A DNA stretch of 64,000 nucleotides, taken from the NCBI RefSeq assembly GCF_010435915.1, contig NZ_JAAFZH010000008.1, forward strand, positions 124,001-188,000. The letters are read 5' to 3'. This stretch comes from Spirosoma terrae (GTDB taxonomy: Bacteria > Bacteroidota > Bacteroidia > Cytophagales > Spirosomataceae). A program made the position numbers and the translations under genes. The stretch's first letter is position 1, and the number at the start of each line of letters is the position of its first letter. Shown here one piece after another: positions 42,705-52,657 of this stretch. Below the pieces are notes generated by a model. It was given only the letters and a program-made list of their open reading frames with translations, had not been told where the DNA came from and ran no database searches.

Positions 42705-44018
42705 ATGCCTGAAACATTATCGTTGGTTTGGCTGCGTCGTGATCTGCGTCTGCACGACAATGCTGCCTTGTATCACGCCCTGAAGAGTGGCCGACCTGTT
42801 TTGCCCGTTTTTATTTTCGACCAGCTTATCCTGGAACAACTAGAGGATCGATGCGACCGACGTGTCGAATTTCTGGTGGAGGAAGTGAGTCGACTACGTA
42901 GTGAGTTAAGTCAGCTGGGATCGGCGATCGTCGTTCGGTACGGAAAGCCAATTGATGTGTGGCAGGAGCTAATCAAAGAATATGCTATTGGCGATGTATT
43001 CACCAACCACGACTATGAAGTGTATGCCAAGGATCGGGATAAGGCCGTTGCCGAATTGCTGGCCGAACGTAGCATTGGCTTTCACACCAGCAAAGACCAA
43101 ACGATTTTTGAACGCGATGAGGTCCTGACGAAAACTGGGAAGTCATACACCGTATTTACACCTTACAGCCGCACCTGGCATAAGAAGCTGACTTCATTCT
43201 ACGTAAAGGCTTATCCGACAGAGCGTTATTTCGAACATCTTTGGAAGGCTGATCTGTTGCCTATGCCTTCGCTGGAAGATATGGATTTCCAGGCGGTAGG
43301 CAACCCTTTTCCGGAAAGAAAGGTATCCGATAAATTACTGGACAATTATAAAAAAACGCGCGACGTACCGGCTCTGAAACACAGTACGAGCGAACTCAGC
43401 ATCCATTTGCGATTCGGGACAATCAGCATCCGTGATCTGGCTCGTCAGGCGCAACAATCCAGTGATAAAACATTCCTGAACGAGTTATGCTGGCGCGATT
43501 TCTACTTCCAGGTGCTCGATCATTTTCCGCATGTTGAAAAAGAGTCGTTTCGACGCGATTACGACCGGATCGAATGGCGAAATAATGAGCAGGAGTTTGA
43601 CAAATGGTGCCGTGGCGAAACGGGTTACCCTATTGTGGATGCGGGCATGCGGCAGCTTAATAGCATTGGCTGGATGCATAACCGGGTTCGGATGATTACG
43701 GCCAGCTTTCTGTGTAAACATCTGCTAATCGACTGGCGATGGGGCGAAGCGTATTTCGGTAAAAAACTTCGCGACTACGACCTGTCGGCGAACAACGGCG
43801 GCTGGCAGTGGGCGGCTGGCTCAGGAACGGATGCCGCGCCGTATTTTCGGGTGTTTAACCCAACCTTGCAAGCCAAAAAGTTTGACCCAAAAGGCGAGTA
43901 CATCCGAAAATGGGTGCCCGAAGTCGATAGTAAAGACTATCCTCATCCAATCGTTGAGCATACTTTCGCCCGGCAACGCGCTATCGATGCCTATCGCAAA
44001 GCATTGGCTAAAGGCTAA
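42705..44018 (+). CDS. phrB: Deoxyribodipyrimidine photolyase
   Basis: 437 residues, class I CPD photolyase or close cryptochrome relative. N-terminal antenna domain begins L-S-L-V-W-L-R-R-D-L-R-L-H-D-N; C-terminal FAD-binding region has L-H-L-R-F-G-T-I-S, E-L-C-W-R-D-F-Y and TGYPIVDAGMRQL...GWMHNRVRMI, W-R-W-G-E, D-Y-D-L-S-A-N-N-G-G-W-Q-W. Light-driven repair of cyclobutane pyrimidine dimers. Monocistronic. Confidence 0.95.
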   Translation: MPETLSLVWLRRDLRLHDNAALYHALKSGRPVLPVFIFDQLILEQLEDRCDRRVEFLVEEVSRLRSELSQLGSAIVVRYGKPIDVWQELIKEYAIGDVFTNHDYEVYAKDRDKAVAELLAERSIGFHTSKDQTIFERDEVLTKTGKSYTVFTPYSRTWHKKLTSFYVKAYPTERYFEHLWKADLLPMPSLEDMDFQAVGNPFPERKVSDKLLDNYKKTRDVPALKHSTSELSIHLRFGTISIRDLARQAQQSSDKTFLNELCWRDFYFQVLDHFPHVEKESFRRDYDRIEWRNNEQEFDKWCRGETGYPIVDAGMRQLNSIGWMHNRVRMITASFLCKHLLIDWRWGEAYFGKKLRDYDLSANNGGWQWAAGSGTDAAPYFRVFNPTLQAKKFDPKGEYIRKWVPEVDSKDYPHPIVEHTFARQRAIDAYRKALAKG

Positions 44019-44172
44019 GAGAGTCTGGTCGTTACACGTGTTGTCATCGCAATTTGGGCCAGAATGATGGAGCGCTCCGCCATTGTTGACGTCTTCATGC
44101 AAACAGATTTAATCTAGATTTAAGATAAATTGCTTAATCTTGATAATTATTTGTACGAAAAGACGCCATTAT

Positions 44173-45354
44173 ATGCTCTTAGTCTGCCCTGTGCTTCGGT
44201 TAATAGGAGTTTGGGTTGTATGTATAGGTCTACTTTGGGGGCTGTCAGGTTGTGATGAATCTGTTACGTCGGGGGTTACGTCAATTGTAACGATGCCAAC
44301 ATCGTCAACCGTGACTAAGCCGCCATCGGTGTCTGTCACGGAGCCGCTCATCTATGTAGCCAGTTTTGATAATCATCTCTACGCGCTCGACACTACTACC
44401 GGAACACAACGATGGTCATTCCAGGCTGATACGTCTATACAATCTAGCCCGGTTGTTGCCTACGGAATGATTTATGTTGGTAGTAATGACAATCATCTCT
44501 ATGCCATTGATGCCAGTACTGGCAAGGAGCGATGGAGGTTTCGGACGGGAGGTATCGTGTATTCCAGCCCGACTGTTGCCAATGGTATTGTCTATGTAGG
44601 GAGTCAGGATGGTAAACTCTATGCCATTGATGCCACAATTGGCGGATTGATTTGGGTATTTACTGCTCCACTTGGCCTTTATTCCAGCCCTACTGTGGCT
44701 AATGGTATGGTATACGTCGGGAGTCAGAATAATTTTCTATATGCTGTTGATGCGACTACTGGTGTATTACGGTGGCAGTTTAAGACACAAACCTATATTT
44801 TGTCGAGTCCGATTGTGGCTAACGGTGTTGTCTATGTAGGAAGCCAGGATAAGAAACTATATGCTATTGAGGCCGCCACCGGTAAAATGCGATGGGCATT
44901 TACAACGGGTGGTGGAGTAGATGCCAGTCCGGTTGTTGCCAGCGGTGTTGTGTATGTGGGGAGTCAGGATGGTAAGCTCTATGCGTTGGATGCCGCTACG
45001 GGAAGTCAGCGGTGGGCATTTAAGACAAATAATGTATTGTACGCCAGCCCAGTTGTAGCCAATGGCATGGTATATCAGGCCAGCCGAGACCATAATCTTT
45101 ATGCGATCGATGCCGCCACGGGGCAGGAGCGCTGGCGATTCGCAACAGACTATGATATTTACTCGACGCCGGTTGTTACGAATGGATCTGTTTACGTAGG
45201 GAGTAATGACTTTAACGTATATGCGTTACAGGCAACTACGGGTCGCCTTCGGTGGAAGTTTCGTACGGGCAATGTTGTCGTGTCCAGTCCGGTCATTGCC
45301 CAAAAGAATGCTACAATCGGTATGTATCCAACAATTAGTGGTGGCGGAAAATAA
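44173..45354 (+). CDS. Lipoprotein eight-blade PQQ-like beta-propeller
   Basis: 393 residues from ATG at 44173 (MLLVCPVLRLIG...), giving a lipoprotein signal with C27 after L-S-G. Residues 61-380 are eight units of exactly 40 residues, each with Y-V-G-S-x-D-x-x-L-Y-A-x-D-A-x-T-G-x-x-R-W-x-F. The fold is that of BamB and of the PQQ propellers, an eight-blade scaffold likely anchored to the outer membrane. The frame extends to 44140 but the extra residues lie upstream of the signal. Not obviously BamB; function is unknown. Confidence 0.85.
   Translation: MLLVCPVLRLIGVWVVCIGLLWGLSGCDESVTSGVTSIVTMPTSSTVTKPPSVSVTEPLIYVASFDNHLYALDTTTGTQRWSFQADTSIQSSPVVAYGMIYVGSNDNHLYAIDASTGKERWRFRTGGIVYSSPTVANGIVYVGSQDGKLYAIDATIGGLIWVFTAPLGLYSSPTVANGMVYVGSQNNFLYAVDATTGVLRWQFKTQTYILSSPIVANGVVYVGSQDKKLYAIEAATGKMRWAFTTGGGVDASPVVASGVVYVGSQDGKLYALDAATGSQRWAFKTNNVLYASPVVANGMVYQASRDHNLYAIDAATGQERWRFATDYDIYSTPVVTNGSVYVGSNDFNVYALQATTGRLRWKFRTGNVVVSSPVIAQKNATIGMYPTISGGGK
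44353..45312 (+). repeat. Eight tandem 120-bp coding repeats
   Basis: Exact 40-codon period with no indels from 44353 to 45312. All eight code for propeller blades; neighbouring units are similar in DNA, implying recent tandem amplification. Confidence 0.9.
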
Positions 45355-45408
45355 ATCAGTTAATACAGGTGGCTTAGTCTTTCTGTAGAATAGAGTTTAC
45401 GATAGTTT

Positions 45409-46647
45409 ATGATGGAGAACTGGCTAGCTTTAGTTGATCAGACCGTTTGGCAAAAGCTTACATATGGTCGCTGGTACATTCTTTTGGGAATGGTTGTCGT
45501 TTTGCAGGGGTGTATTGAAGCCTATGACCCTACTCTGTCATTAAATGCGAACCTGGTTGTTGTGAGCGGTATAGTAACTGATCTTGCCGAGCCTCAAACA
45601 ATCAGTTTGAGCCGTTCCCGCTCCTCCTCCGACAGTGCTAGTGTGAGTACGCCAATCCAGGGTGCTTCTGTGGTGGTGGTGGTTAATGGGACTGAACAGA
45701 TCAGACTGCTCGAAAAACAGCCAGGTATATACAATTTTCCCGATGGTTTTCAGGGGAAAGTGGGGAGTACGTACCAACTGCGGTTTCAGACTCCTGATGG
45801 CACTACCTATGAGTCATCGACAGAAACAATGGTTTCTGTGCCATCCATCGCCAAAACCTATGATCAATTTAATCCGGAAGGACCCAAGAAAAACGCAAAC
45901 GGCTTAGCCGTACCAGCGAATGACGTATACGTTGATTTGCAGGACCCTGGTGGGGAACGTAACTTCTATTTATGGAGATGGCGGCTCTATGAAACACAAG
46001 TCTGGTGTGCCAGTTGCCAGCAGGGCAGGTACGTGGCTGTTGATATTGGGCCCGTTGGAAGCGGCCCAATTAATGTGCTTGGCTGTGTTCGGGATACGAC
46101 GTTAAGCACATTTAATATGTTTGACTATCCGTGTCGTGGCCTTTGCTGGGATATTTTTTATAGCACCGACATTGATGTTTTTTCGGACGTATACAGCAAT
46201 GGGCAGCTACAGGTTGGCCATAAAGTTGCCAGCGTTCCTATTTATCAGCGCGACCCGGCATTGATTGTCGTGGAGCTGTTGTCCTTATCGCCTAATGCCT
46301 ATCGCTACTACAAACTGTTTGCCGATCAGACGCAGAATACGGGAACACTGGCTGATTCGCCACCAGCACCTATTGTTGGAAACATACGTAACCTGTCTAA
46401 TTCAGCGGAGAATGTGGTCGGGTACTTTTCGGCGGCTTCGGTATCGGTGAGCCGACATAAGATTGGTCGACAGGATGTTACGACAGGTATTTTTCAGGGG
46501 TTATTTTATGCCACAAATGGTCGCTATCCAAATCTGGAATCATCATTGCCGGGTAATCCTAGTCCATTCGGAGGGGCCTCTACGTCGTCCATTTGTGTGC
46601 CCAACCGCAATCGTACGGATCAATTACCCCCCGGTTGGAATGATTAA
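45409..46647 (+). CDS. DUF4249 lipoprotein, partner of the downstream TonB receptor
   Basis: 412 residues. Lipoprotein signal with C35 (V-V-L-Q-G-C). The mature region has the DUF4249 pattern: PTLSLNANLVVVSGIVTDL, QTISLSRS, a Ig-like sandwich and a Cys-rich middle, ending in NRNRTDQLPPGW. DUF4249 genes are typically found next to TonB receptors with carboxypeptidase-like domains, as here (41 bp to 46688), and are thought to work like SusD-type surface lipoproteins. Substrate unknown. Confidence 0.85.
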   Translation: MMENWLALVDQTVWQKLTYGRWYILLGMVVVLQGCIEAYDPTLSLNANLVVVSGIVTDLAEPQTISLSRSRSSSDSASVSTPIQGASVVVVVNGTEQIRLLEKQPGIYNFPDGFQGKVGSTYQLRFQTPDGTTYESSTETMVSVPSIAKTYDQFNPEGPKKNANGLAVPANDVYVDLQDPGGERNFYLWRWRLYETQVWCASCQQGRYVAVDIGPVGSGPINVLGCVRDTTLSTFNMFDYPCRGLCWDIFYSTDIDVFSDVYSNGQLQVGHKVASVPIYQRDPALIVVELLSLSPNAYRYYKLFADQTQNTGTLADSPPAPIVGNIRNLSNSAENVVGYFSAASVSVSRHKIGRQDVTTGIFQGLFYATNGRYPNLESSLPGNPSPFGGASTSSICVPNRNRTDQLPPGWND

Positions 46648-46687
46648 ATAGGTCCATTATGGCAATCGTGAAACCTTAAATCTACCT

Positions 46688-49600
46688 ATGAACCAGCTAT
46701 ACATGGGAAAAAATATCCTTTTGCTTTGGCTAAGCTTGTTGGCGGGTGTGTCGGCTTATTCGCAGACTAGTACCCGATTGTATAAAGAGAGGGCTTTGGG
46801 TTCGGAAAAGGGAGGATCGGAAGTAGCGATACGTATCGATAGCCTGGGAAAGCTAAGTTATCTGTTGAACGACTCTACGCTGACGGCCTTTTTGCCTGAT
46901 TCTAAAAAAGCCACCGGAACCGCTGTTCTGATCTTTCCGGATAACAATTTAAAAAGCCAGACGATTGATAGCCTGAGCCTGAACGTAGCAAAAAGACTAG
47001 TTGATACGGGGATCGCTGCATTCATAGTAAAACATAAAGCGCTACAGCAAAGTCTTTCAGGAACAGGTAAGGCCGATTCGCTGAGTGCCGCTTCCCAGGC
47101 TCTTGAAGATGGCCCGCGGGCGATCGAATATCTTCGGCAGCATGCGACAGGGTTGAAAATACAAACTACCCGTATTGGCTTACTCGGTTTTGGTGCTGGC
47201 GGGGAATTGGTATTGCAACTAGCCCAGCGATACGTAGCAGCTAGCCGGCCTGATTTTGTAGCCTCGGTTAACACTGCTAATCAATCAGTATCAACGCTCG
47301 TGGTGCCTCCTGATGCACCCGCGTTATGGGTTGTTATCACAACGGGAGACACGCAGCAGGCTGCCATTCAGCATACGCAATTATATCAGCATTGGATTAA
47401 AGCAGGTCGCTCGGCCGAATTACACATTTATGCCGCTGGTGGGAATGGAAAAACCATCGATCAGTCTGGTGAATCCTGGACGATCTGGATCAATCAGTTG
47501 GTCAACTGGCTACGTACGCAGGGATACCTAGACCGAGCCCTACCAACTGCCGGGCAGAGCCAGGCCCAAACCGTAGTGCCAGAAAAAACGTTGGCTACAA
47601 ACGAGGCAACGACAGTCGTGAAAACGTCTGTTGCTAAAGCGCCCGTCACCCAATCTGAGCCTGTCGTATTTCGGAAAAAACAGCCTTCCTTAAATCAGGC
47701 TAGCGGATTCCGGATCAGTGGGGTCGTTCGGGATTCCGCTACTGGTCAGCCGTTGGCGGGAGCTGCTATCGTAATCGATTATCGCAAAAGTTTAACGGGC
47801 ACCACTACGGATAGCAAGGGATATTACTCCATCGACTTGCCGCCTGGCGAGCATTTACTGGTTGCCAGAATCATTGGCTATACACCCGTGCGGAAGATTT
47901 TTCAAGTACGAAGTGAACCAATAACTGTCAACGTAGCCATGGTGTCCGTAGCGAGTCAGCTCGAAGAAGTTGTGGTAACTACCAAAGGATTCGATCAAAC
48001 GGTTCGGCAGCCTATTCTGGGCGTCAATCAGTTGAATGTTAACGCACTGAAAAAATTGCCGGCGGTGCTGGGAGAAGTAGATCTGCTGCGAGGTTTGCAA
48101 ATGTTGCCGGGCGTATCAAGCGTTGGCGAAGCATCGAATGGGGTTAATATTCGGGGTGGCACCACTGATCAGAACCTGATCTTGCTGGACGAAACGCCTA
48201 TTTTCAACCCAACCCATATGTTTGGGCTGTTTTCGGTATTCCCTTCCGACGTGCTCAGTACAGTTGATCTATACAAGGGAAACGTACCGGCTCGATTTGG
48301 GGGGCGGGCAGCCTCCGTGCTGGACGTATCATTACGTAATCCCAATCTGGAGCAGTTCAGCCTGTCGGGAGGAGTCAGCGTAGTGTCCAATAAGCTCACC
48401 GCCGATATACCCATTGTGAAGGGAAAGCTGGGTGTACTGGTATCGGGACGCGGGGCGTTCAACGATTTTCTATTGCCTGTTATCAGCGATAAGCTGGCCA
48501 ATATCAAGGCTAAATTCGGTGATGTTGTCTTGAAAGCCTTCTGGCGGATGGATGATAAAAATACAATGACGTTCATGGGGTACACCAGTAAAGATGCTTT
48601 TCAGACCGATTTGTTAGCTAATCTTCCCAATGTCAACGGAACCGCAACTCGCTACGATCACCAGACACTTAATCTGATGGCTCGCTGGTTCCGGTCGATT
48701 TCTCCACGACTCAATCTACAAACAACCGGTACGTATGTTCACTATGTTCCACGGATTTTATCGCCCGAATTAAGTGGCAACGTCGTAACATTGCGGTCAT
48801 CGGTTCTGCAGCGGCAGGTGAAATCAAGCCTGAATTATCAACTGAATAATCAGAAGCTGGAACTGGGTGTTAGTGGAACGCATTACCGGGTAGAGCCAGG
48901 AACGTTGCTGCCCGGCCAAAGCGAAAGTGTCAATTACGTAACAACGCCTACCGAAAACGCGTTGGAACTGGCTCTGTATGCCGATTATGAGCGGAGTCTG
49001 GGCGACAAACTGGCCGTTTCAGTGGGGCTGCGCTATTCTCATTTTTTATCGTTGGGTCCGCTTTTAGTCAGACGATATAGGCCGGGTGAAACGCGCGACG
49101 AATTTTCGGTGATTGACTCGATTCAATATGGTGCAGGGCAGATTACGCAGCAGTATGGCGGTTTTGAACCACGACTGGGTATTCGCTATTCGCTCGGCCC
49201 TAATGCTTCGCTGAAATTCGGGTATAATCTGATGCGGCAGTATCTGCAGGTCGTTACCAATACCGCTACGCCACTGCCAACCTCGCGCTGGAAAACGTCT
49301 GATCCCTTTATTAAGCCACAGGTTAGTCAATTATTGACTGCTGGCTATTTCCTGACCATGAAGGACAATATTTATGAGTTGACCCTGGAAGGGTACTGGC
49401 GATCAACGCAACATATTATTGACTATCGTCCCGGAGCTGATTTTCTATTACAGCCTTACCCCGAAACCCAGTTGCTCCAGGGAAAAAGCAAGGCGTATGG
49501 GGTTGAAACCATGCTGTCAAAGAAAAAAGGAGAGCTGACGGGCTGGTTGAATTATACGTATGCCCGAACGTTTAACCAGGTATATGAAGGGGCAACGGTG

Positions 49601-50035
49601 GAACAGAATGTAAATAATGGCAATTGGTACCGAGCCATTTATGATCGCCCTCATACGGTCAATGCCAACATGACTATTGATGTAGACCGTCATAACAGTT
49701 TCGGCTTTACCTTTTCTTACAGCACTGGACGGCCTTATTCATCGCCTACAGGCTACGTAACCATCGAAGGCGTGCAATATCCCTATTACGGACTCCGCAA
49801 TAACGAACGCTTACCGGCTTACCATAGACTCGACTTTACCTGGAACATCTACAATCCTAGTATGCGTAACCGACGCTGGGAAGGCCGTTGGGCATTTACA
49901 GTCTATAATTTGTATGCCCGGAAAAACGCCTATTCGATTTTCTTTAAAACAGAAAGCGGAAAAACTAATGCTTATATGCTACAGATCTTTGCGGCACCAA
50001 TAGCATCACTGTCCTACAACTTCGTGTTTAAATAA
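46688..50035 (+). CDS. TonB-dependent receptor with N-terminal inactive alpha/beta-hydrolase domain
   Basis: 1115 residues. Signal peptide to about Y-S-Q (26). Residues ~70-282 look like a BD-FAE/xylan-esterase type alpha/beta-hydrolase: TAVLIFPDNNL, LVDTGIAAFIVKHKAL, LEDGPRAIEYLRQHA, TTRIGLLGFGAGGE, RPDFVASVN, VPPDAPALWVVITTGD, KAGRSAELHIYAAGGNG, WLRTQGYL. The nucleophile position of G-x-S-x-G-G is G169 and the catalytic His of G-G-H-G is N253, so hydrolysis is not expected; D221 is kept. A linker (283-338), CarboxypepD-like domain (341-425), plug (~440-560, RGLQMLPGV, NGVNIRGGT) and barrel follow. Import function with an added sugar- or ester-binding domain is the likely role. Ends 1 bp before the convergent transglycosylase gene. 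Confidence 0.85.
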   Translation: MNQLYMGKNILLLWLSLLAGVSAYSQTSTRLYKERALGSEKGGSEVAIRIDSLGKLSYLLNDSTLTAFLPDSKKATGTAVLIFPDNNLKSQTIDSLSLNVAKRLVDTGIAAFIVKHKALQQSLSGTGKADSLSAASQALEDGPRAIEYLRQHATGLKIQTTRIGLLGFGAGGELVLQLAQRYVAASRPDFVASVNTANQSVSTLVVPPDAPALWVVITTGDTQQAAIQHTQLYQHWIKAGRSAELHIYAAGGNGKTIDQSGESWTIWINQLVNWLRTQGYLDRALPTAGQSQAQTVVPEKTLATNEATTVVKTSVAKAPVTQSEPVVFRKKQPSLNQASGFRISGVVRDSATGQPLAGAAIVIDYRKSLTGTTTDSKGYYSIDLPPGEHLLVARIIGYTPVRKIFQVRSEPITVNVAMVSVASQLEEVVVTTKGFDQTVRQPILGVNQLNVNALKKLPAVLGEVDLLRGLQMLPGVSSVGEASNGVNIRGGTTDQNLILLDETPIFNPTHMFGLFSVFPSDVLSTVDLYKGNVPARFGGRAASVLDVSLRNPNLEQFSLSGGVSVVSNKLTADIPIVKGKLGVLVSGRGAFNDFLLPVISDKLANIKAKFGDVVLKAFWRMDDKNTMTFMGYTSKDAFQTDLLANLPNVNGTATRYDHQTLNLMARWFRSISPRLNLQTTGTYVHYVPRILSPELSGNVVTLRSSVLQRQVKSSLNYQLNNQKLELGVSGTHYRVEPGTLLPGQSESVNYVTTPTENALELALYADYERSLGDKLAVSVGLRYSHFLSLGPLLVRRYRPGETRDEFSVIDSIQYGAGQITQQYGGFEPRLGIRYSLGPNASLKFGYNLMRQYLQVVTNTATPLPTSRWKTSDPFIKPQVSQLLTAGYFLTMKDNIYELTLEGYWRSTQHIIDYRPGADFLLQPYPETQLLQGKSKAYGVETMLSKKKGELTGWLNYTYARTFNQVYEGATVEQNVNNGNWYRAIYDRPHTVNANMTIDVDRHNSFGFTFSYSTGRPYSSPTGYVTIEGVQYPYYGLRNNERLPAYHRLDFTWNIYNPSMRNRRWEGRWAFTVYNLYARKNAYSIFFKTESGKTNAYMLQIFAAPIASLSYNFVFK

Positions 50036-50036
50036 G

Positions 50037-51272
50037 TCACAGTTTCCACTGCACAACCCAGCCGGGCTTGACAACTTTTGGGCGGGGAATTCCGGCCAGA
50101 CCTGTTGCCGGGTTCATACCAATTAACGTAACAGAAGTTGGTAGTTTCGTTTGGGTTGAAACAACTTTTGTCGCCCGGAAGAAAAGGTTGCCTTGCGTAT
50201 CGATGTCGTCGATGATGGCATATAAAACATCGCCGGTTTTGAACTCATCATCGCCGATCTGGACATCTTCGGCTAGCGTAAACGTCCAGCTTTGTCCAAC
50301 TTTGAGCTGACCCGCCCGCGTTAGCCGAGCCGATAGATCACCAACGAAAATAGGCGTACTGAACGACTTATTCTTTAGTAGTTCGGTTAATACGCTATCC
50401 ATTACAACGGCTTCGCTTCGGCTGTGAATACCGGTTGCCTCCGACAGTGATTCAATGGGTGTTCCTGTCAGTTCTGGCTCTTCGTCCTGCAGCCATCCCA
50501 TTCGGCGAGCCTGCTCACGCTCCTGCTCGTAAGCGTTTCCGGAAGCGATCAGCGCACCCATCGACACGGCATACATCGGATTGGTAAACAACTCTTTCAT
50601 GGCCAGAATCCGGTATAGATAATAACCGGTTTCGGCGTTCATGGTCATGGTGTAATAATCACGATGACCAACCCGATTAATTTTACGTTGAACCATGCCA
50701 ACTCCGCCGTTATAAGCGGCTGCTACGAGGGTCCAGGAGCCAAGTTTCTGATGTAAAAAGCGAAGGTAACGGCAGGCGGCTTCGGTCGATTTACGCAGAT
50801 CGGTTCGTTCATCGTTGCCTGGCTTGATCGAGAGACCCATGTCCTGGGCGGTGTCATCCATAAATTGCCAATAGCCAATGGCCCCTGCCGACGATACTGC
50901 ATTAGCCTGCCAGGCGCTTTCGATCAGGGGCAGGTATTTGAAATCGTTGGGAATGCCGTGTTTGCTCAGTATCGGTTCTATTACAGCAAAATAAGGGGCT
51001 GAACGAGCTTTTAGACCGTTAACATGCCTGCTATATCCAGAACTGCTCGCTAGGGCCAATGCTAATTTTGTCGATACGTCCCCTTGTTCGGTTGGGACTA
51101 TTTCACCGCAGAAATGAAGTCGGGTAGGGCCAGGTAATGGGCGCGTTTTCGGTGTCGTCGGGCGTACGCTTTTTACCTTGCCAACGGCCAGTTGTTTCTG
51201 GGCGTTGGCCATCGGTTTTGGGAATAAACCAGTGCAAATCAGTAACGTAGCGAGTTGTAAGACCTTGTTCAA
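50037..51272 (-). CDS. Lytic transglycosylase with C-terminal TraM-like region, copy 1
   Basis: 411 residues, signal peptide to about A-N-A-Q (25). A short shared motif F-C-G-E-x-V-P (54-60) precedes the SLT lysozyme-like domain (~105-245): catalytic E118 in Y-L-P-L-I-E-S, G-A-I-G-Y-W-Q-F-M, D-E-R-x-D, A-A-Y-N-G-G (185-190) and K-I-N-R. MltD-like, cleaving peptidoglycan to 1,6-anhydroMurNAc. Residues ~300-411 (GQSWTFTLAEDVQI...GDVLYAIIDDI, ...LIGMNPATG) resemble the C-terminal domain of TraM/VirB10-like conjugation proteins. Same-strand head of a three-gene series. Confidence 0.82.
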   Translation of the reverse strand: MNKVLQLATLLICTGLFPKPMANAQKQLAVGKVKSVRPTTPKTRPLPGPTRLHFCGEIVPTEQGDVSTKLALALASSSGYSRHVNGLKARSAPYFAVIEPILSKHGIPNDFKYLPLIESAWQANAVSSAGAIGYWQFMDDTAQDMGLSIKPGNDERTDLRKSTEAACRYLRFLHQKLGSWTLVAAAYNGGVGMVQRKINRVGHRDYYTMTMNAETGYYLYRILAMKELFTNPMYAVSMGALIASGNAYEQEREQARRMGWLQDEEPELTGTPIESLSEATGIHSRSEAVVMDSVLTELLKNKSFSTPIFVGDLSARLTRAGQLKVGQSWTFTLAEDVQIGDDEFKTGDVLYAIIDDIDTQGNLFFRATKVVSTQTKLPTSVTLIGMNPATGLAGIPRPKVVKPGWVVQWKL

Positions 51273-51424
51273 AACCAGGAATCGATGATTCAGCCAATAG
51301 ACAACAATAATGCCAGAGGGTTTAGTTCGGAGCGAATAGGTTACTAAAGATTAGCCAGTGGCAGATGGAGTAAGAACCTGGACTCAGTGCCGTAAAGCGC
51401 GAACGTAGTAGACCTCAATTGTGC

Positions 51425-52657
51425 TTACAGGGCTTTCCAGGTCAGTATCCAACCTGCTTTGAGCTGATCGACTTCTGGTAATTTGATGCCCACCCGCCCC
51501 GTAGAGGCATCGACAGCGGCCAGGGTAAGATGATACGTATGCTTGTCGCCGGCCGAATACAGTTTGTCCGTTCGGAGGTATAGTTTACCCGTTTGTGAAT
51601 CAATATCCTCAACAATGGCATACAGCACATCGCCTTCTTCCACATCCTGTTCGCCCGCAAATCCATCGCGGGTAAGATGGAAAGTCCAGACCTGACCGCG
51701 CTGTAGCCCGCTGAAATGCATCAGTTTGGCTTTAATGCCACCCTTAAATACGTCGGCTGCGTTTGGTAGAGGAATGTCGTCCACTCGATTGCTACTGGCC
51801 ACCCGTACTTCCTGATTGGAGGACTGTATGGCTGATTCAGTGGCTTCGTCGACTAAAATTTCAGGTAGAATGACGTCGTCGTCCTCACTAAACGATTCTG
51901 AATCGATTGGTTGGCTTAGATAAGCCAATGCCTGACTGGGTATAATGTTTCCGTAGCTGCGGTAGTTGGAGAAAAGCTCTTTGAACGCCAGAATCCGATA
52001 TAGATATTTACCCGTTTCGGCATTAAGTCGCAGGTAGTAGTAATCCCATTGCTGTTGCCGTTTGATATTCCCGAGCAACGCGCCGATGCCATTGTTATAG
52101 GCCGCTGCGGCTAAGGTCCAGGAGCCTAATCGTGCGTAGAGATAGTTAAGATAACGGCAGGCGGCTTCCGTCGACTTGACCAGGTTTTGCCGGTCGTCCT
52201 GACCTCGTCTGATGGTTAACCCTAGCTCCCGGGCCGTTTCGGGCATAAACTGCCAATAGCCAGCGGCTCCTTTAGGTGATACAGCAAGCCCTGTAAGGGC
52301 ACTCTCTACTAAGGGTAAATATTTAAAATCGGATGGAATGCGATGACGAGCGAGAATAGGTTCAATAACTGGGAAGAACGTAGCGGCTCGTTGCCGTATC
52401 CGATATAAAGCCTGGTTTTTATGCGTATTCGTAACCAACGCTGAAACCAGACGCCGGGCTACCGCTTCTTCATGAAGTGGGACCGATTCGCCACAGAAAT
52501 AGACCGGAGGAAGCACCGGTGTTAGGTTGGGGATGAAAAAATAATTGGCGGATTCAGGACCTATAGAGTGAGCCGATGTTGATTGGAGAAACGAGGCCGG
52601 TTGAATTGCCGAAATAATTAAGCCAACGAGTAACGGTATTGATACTACTACGTTCAT
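51425..52657 (-). CDS. Lytic transglycosylase with C-terminal TraM-like region, copy 2
   Basis: 410 residues and aligned with copy 1 from end to end. Signal or anchor segment at the N-terminus, F-C-G-E-S-V-P at 54-60, catalytic E118 (L-P-L-V-E-S-A), G-A-A-G-Y-W-Q-F-M, and A-A-Y-N-N-G (one G replaced by N). Residues ~300-410 carry the same beta-rich domain (VWTFHLTRDGFAG, GDVLYAIVEDI, LRTDKLY). Separated from copies 1 and 3 by about 150-180 bases. Confidence 0.82.
   Translation of the reverse strand: MNVVVSIPLLVGLIISAIQPASFLQSTSAHSIGPESANYFFIPNLTPVLPPVYFCGESVPLHEEAVARRLVSALVTNTHKNQALYRIRQRAATFFPVIEPILARHRIPSDFKYLPLVESALTGLAVSPKGAAGYWQFMPETARELGLTIRRGQDDRQNLVKSTEAACRYLNYLYARLGSWTLAAAAYNNGIGALLGNIKRQQQWDYYYLRLNAETGKYLYRILAFKELFSNYRSYGNIIPSQALAYLSQPIDSESFSEDDDVILPEILVDEATESAIQSSNQEVRVASSNRVDDIPLPNAADVFKGGIKAKLMHFSGLQRGQVWTFHLTRDGFAGEQDVEEGDVLYAIVEDIDSQTGKLYLRTDKLYSAGDKHTYHLTLAAVDASTGRVGIKLPEVDQLKAGWILTWKAL

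Noticed and set aside
44353..45312. Regular repeats as CRISPR array
   Set aside because: The period is 120 bp, the repeats are coding and there are no spacers or cas genes.
46858..47274. 138-codon minus-strand frame in the pseudo-hydrolase region
   Set aside because: Shadow of the plus-strand gene, no domain or signal.
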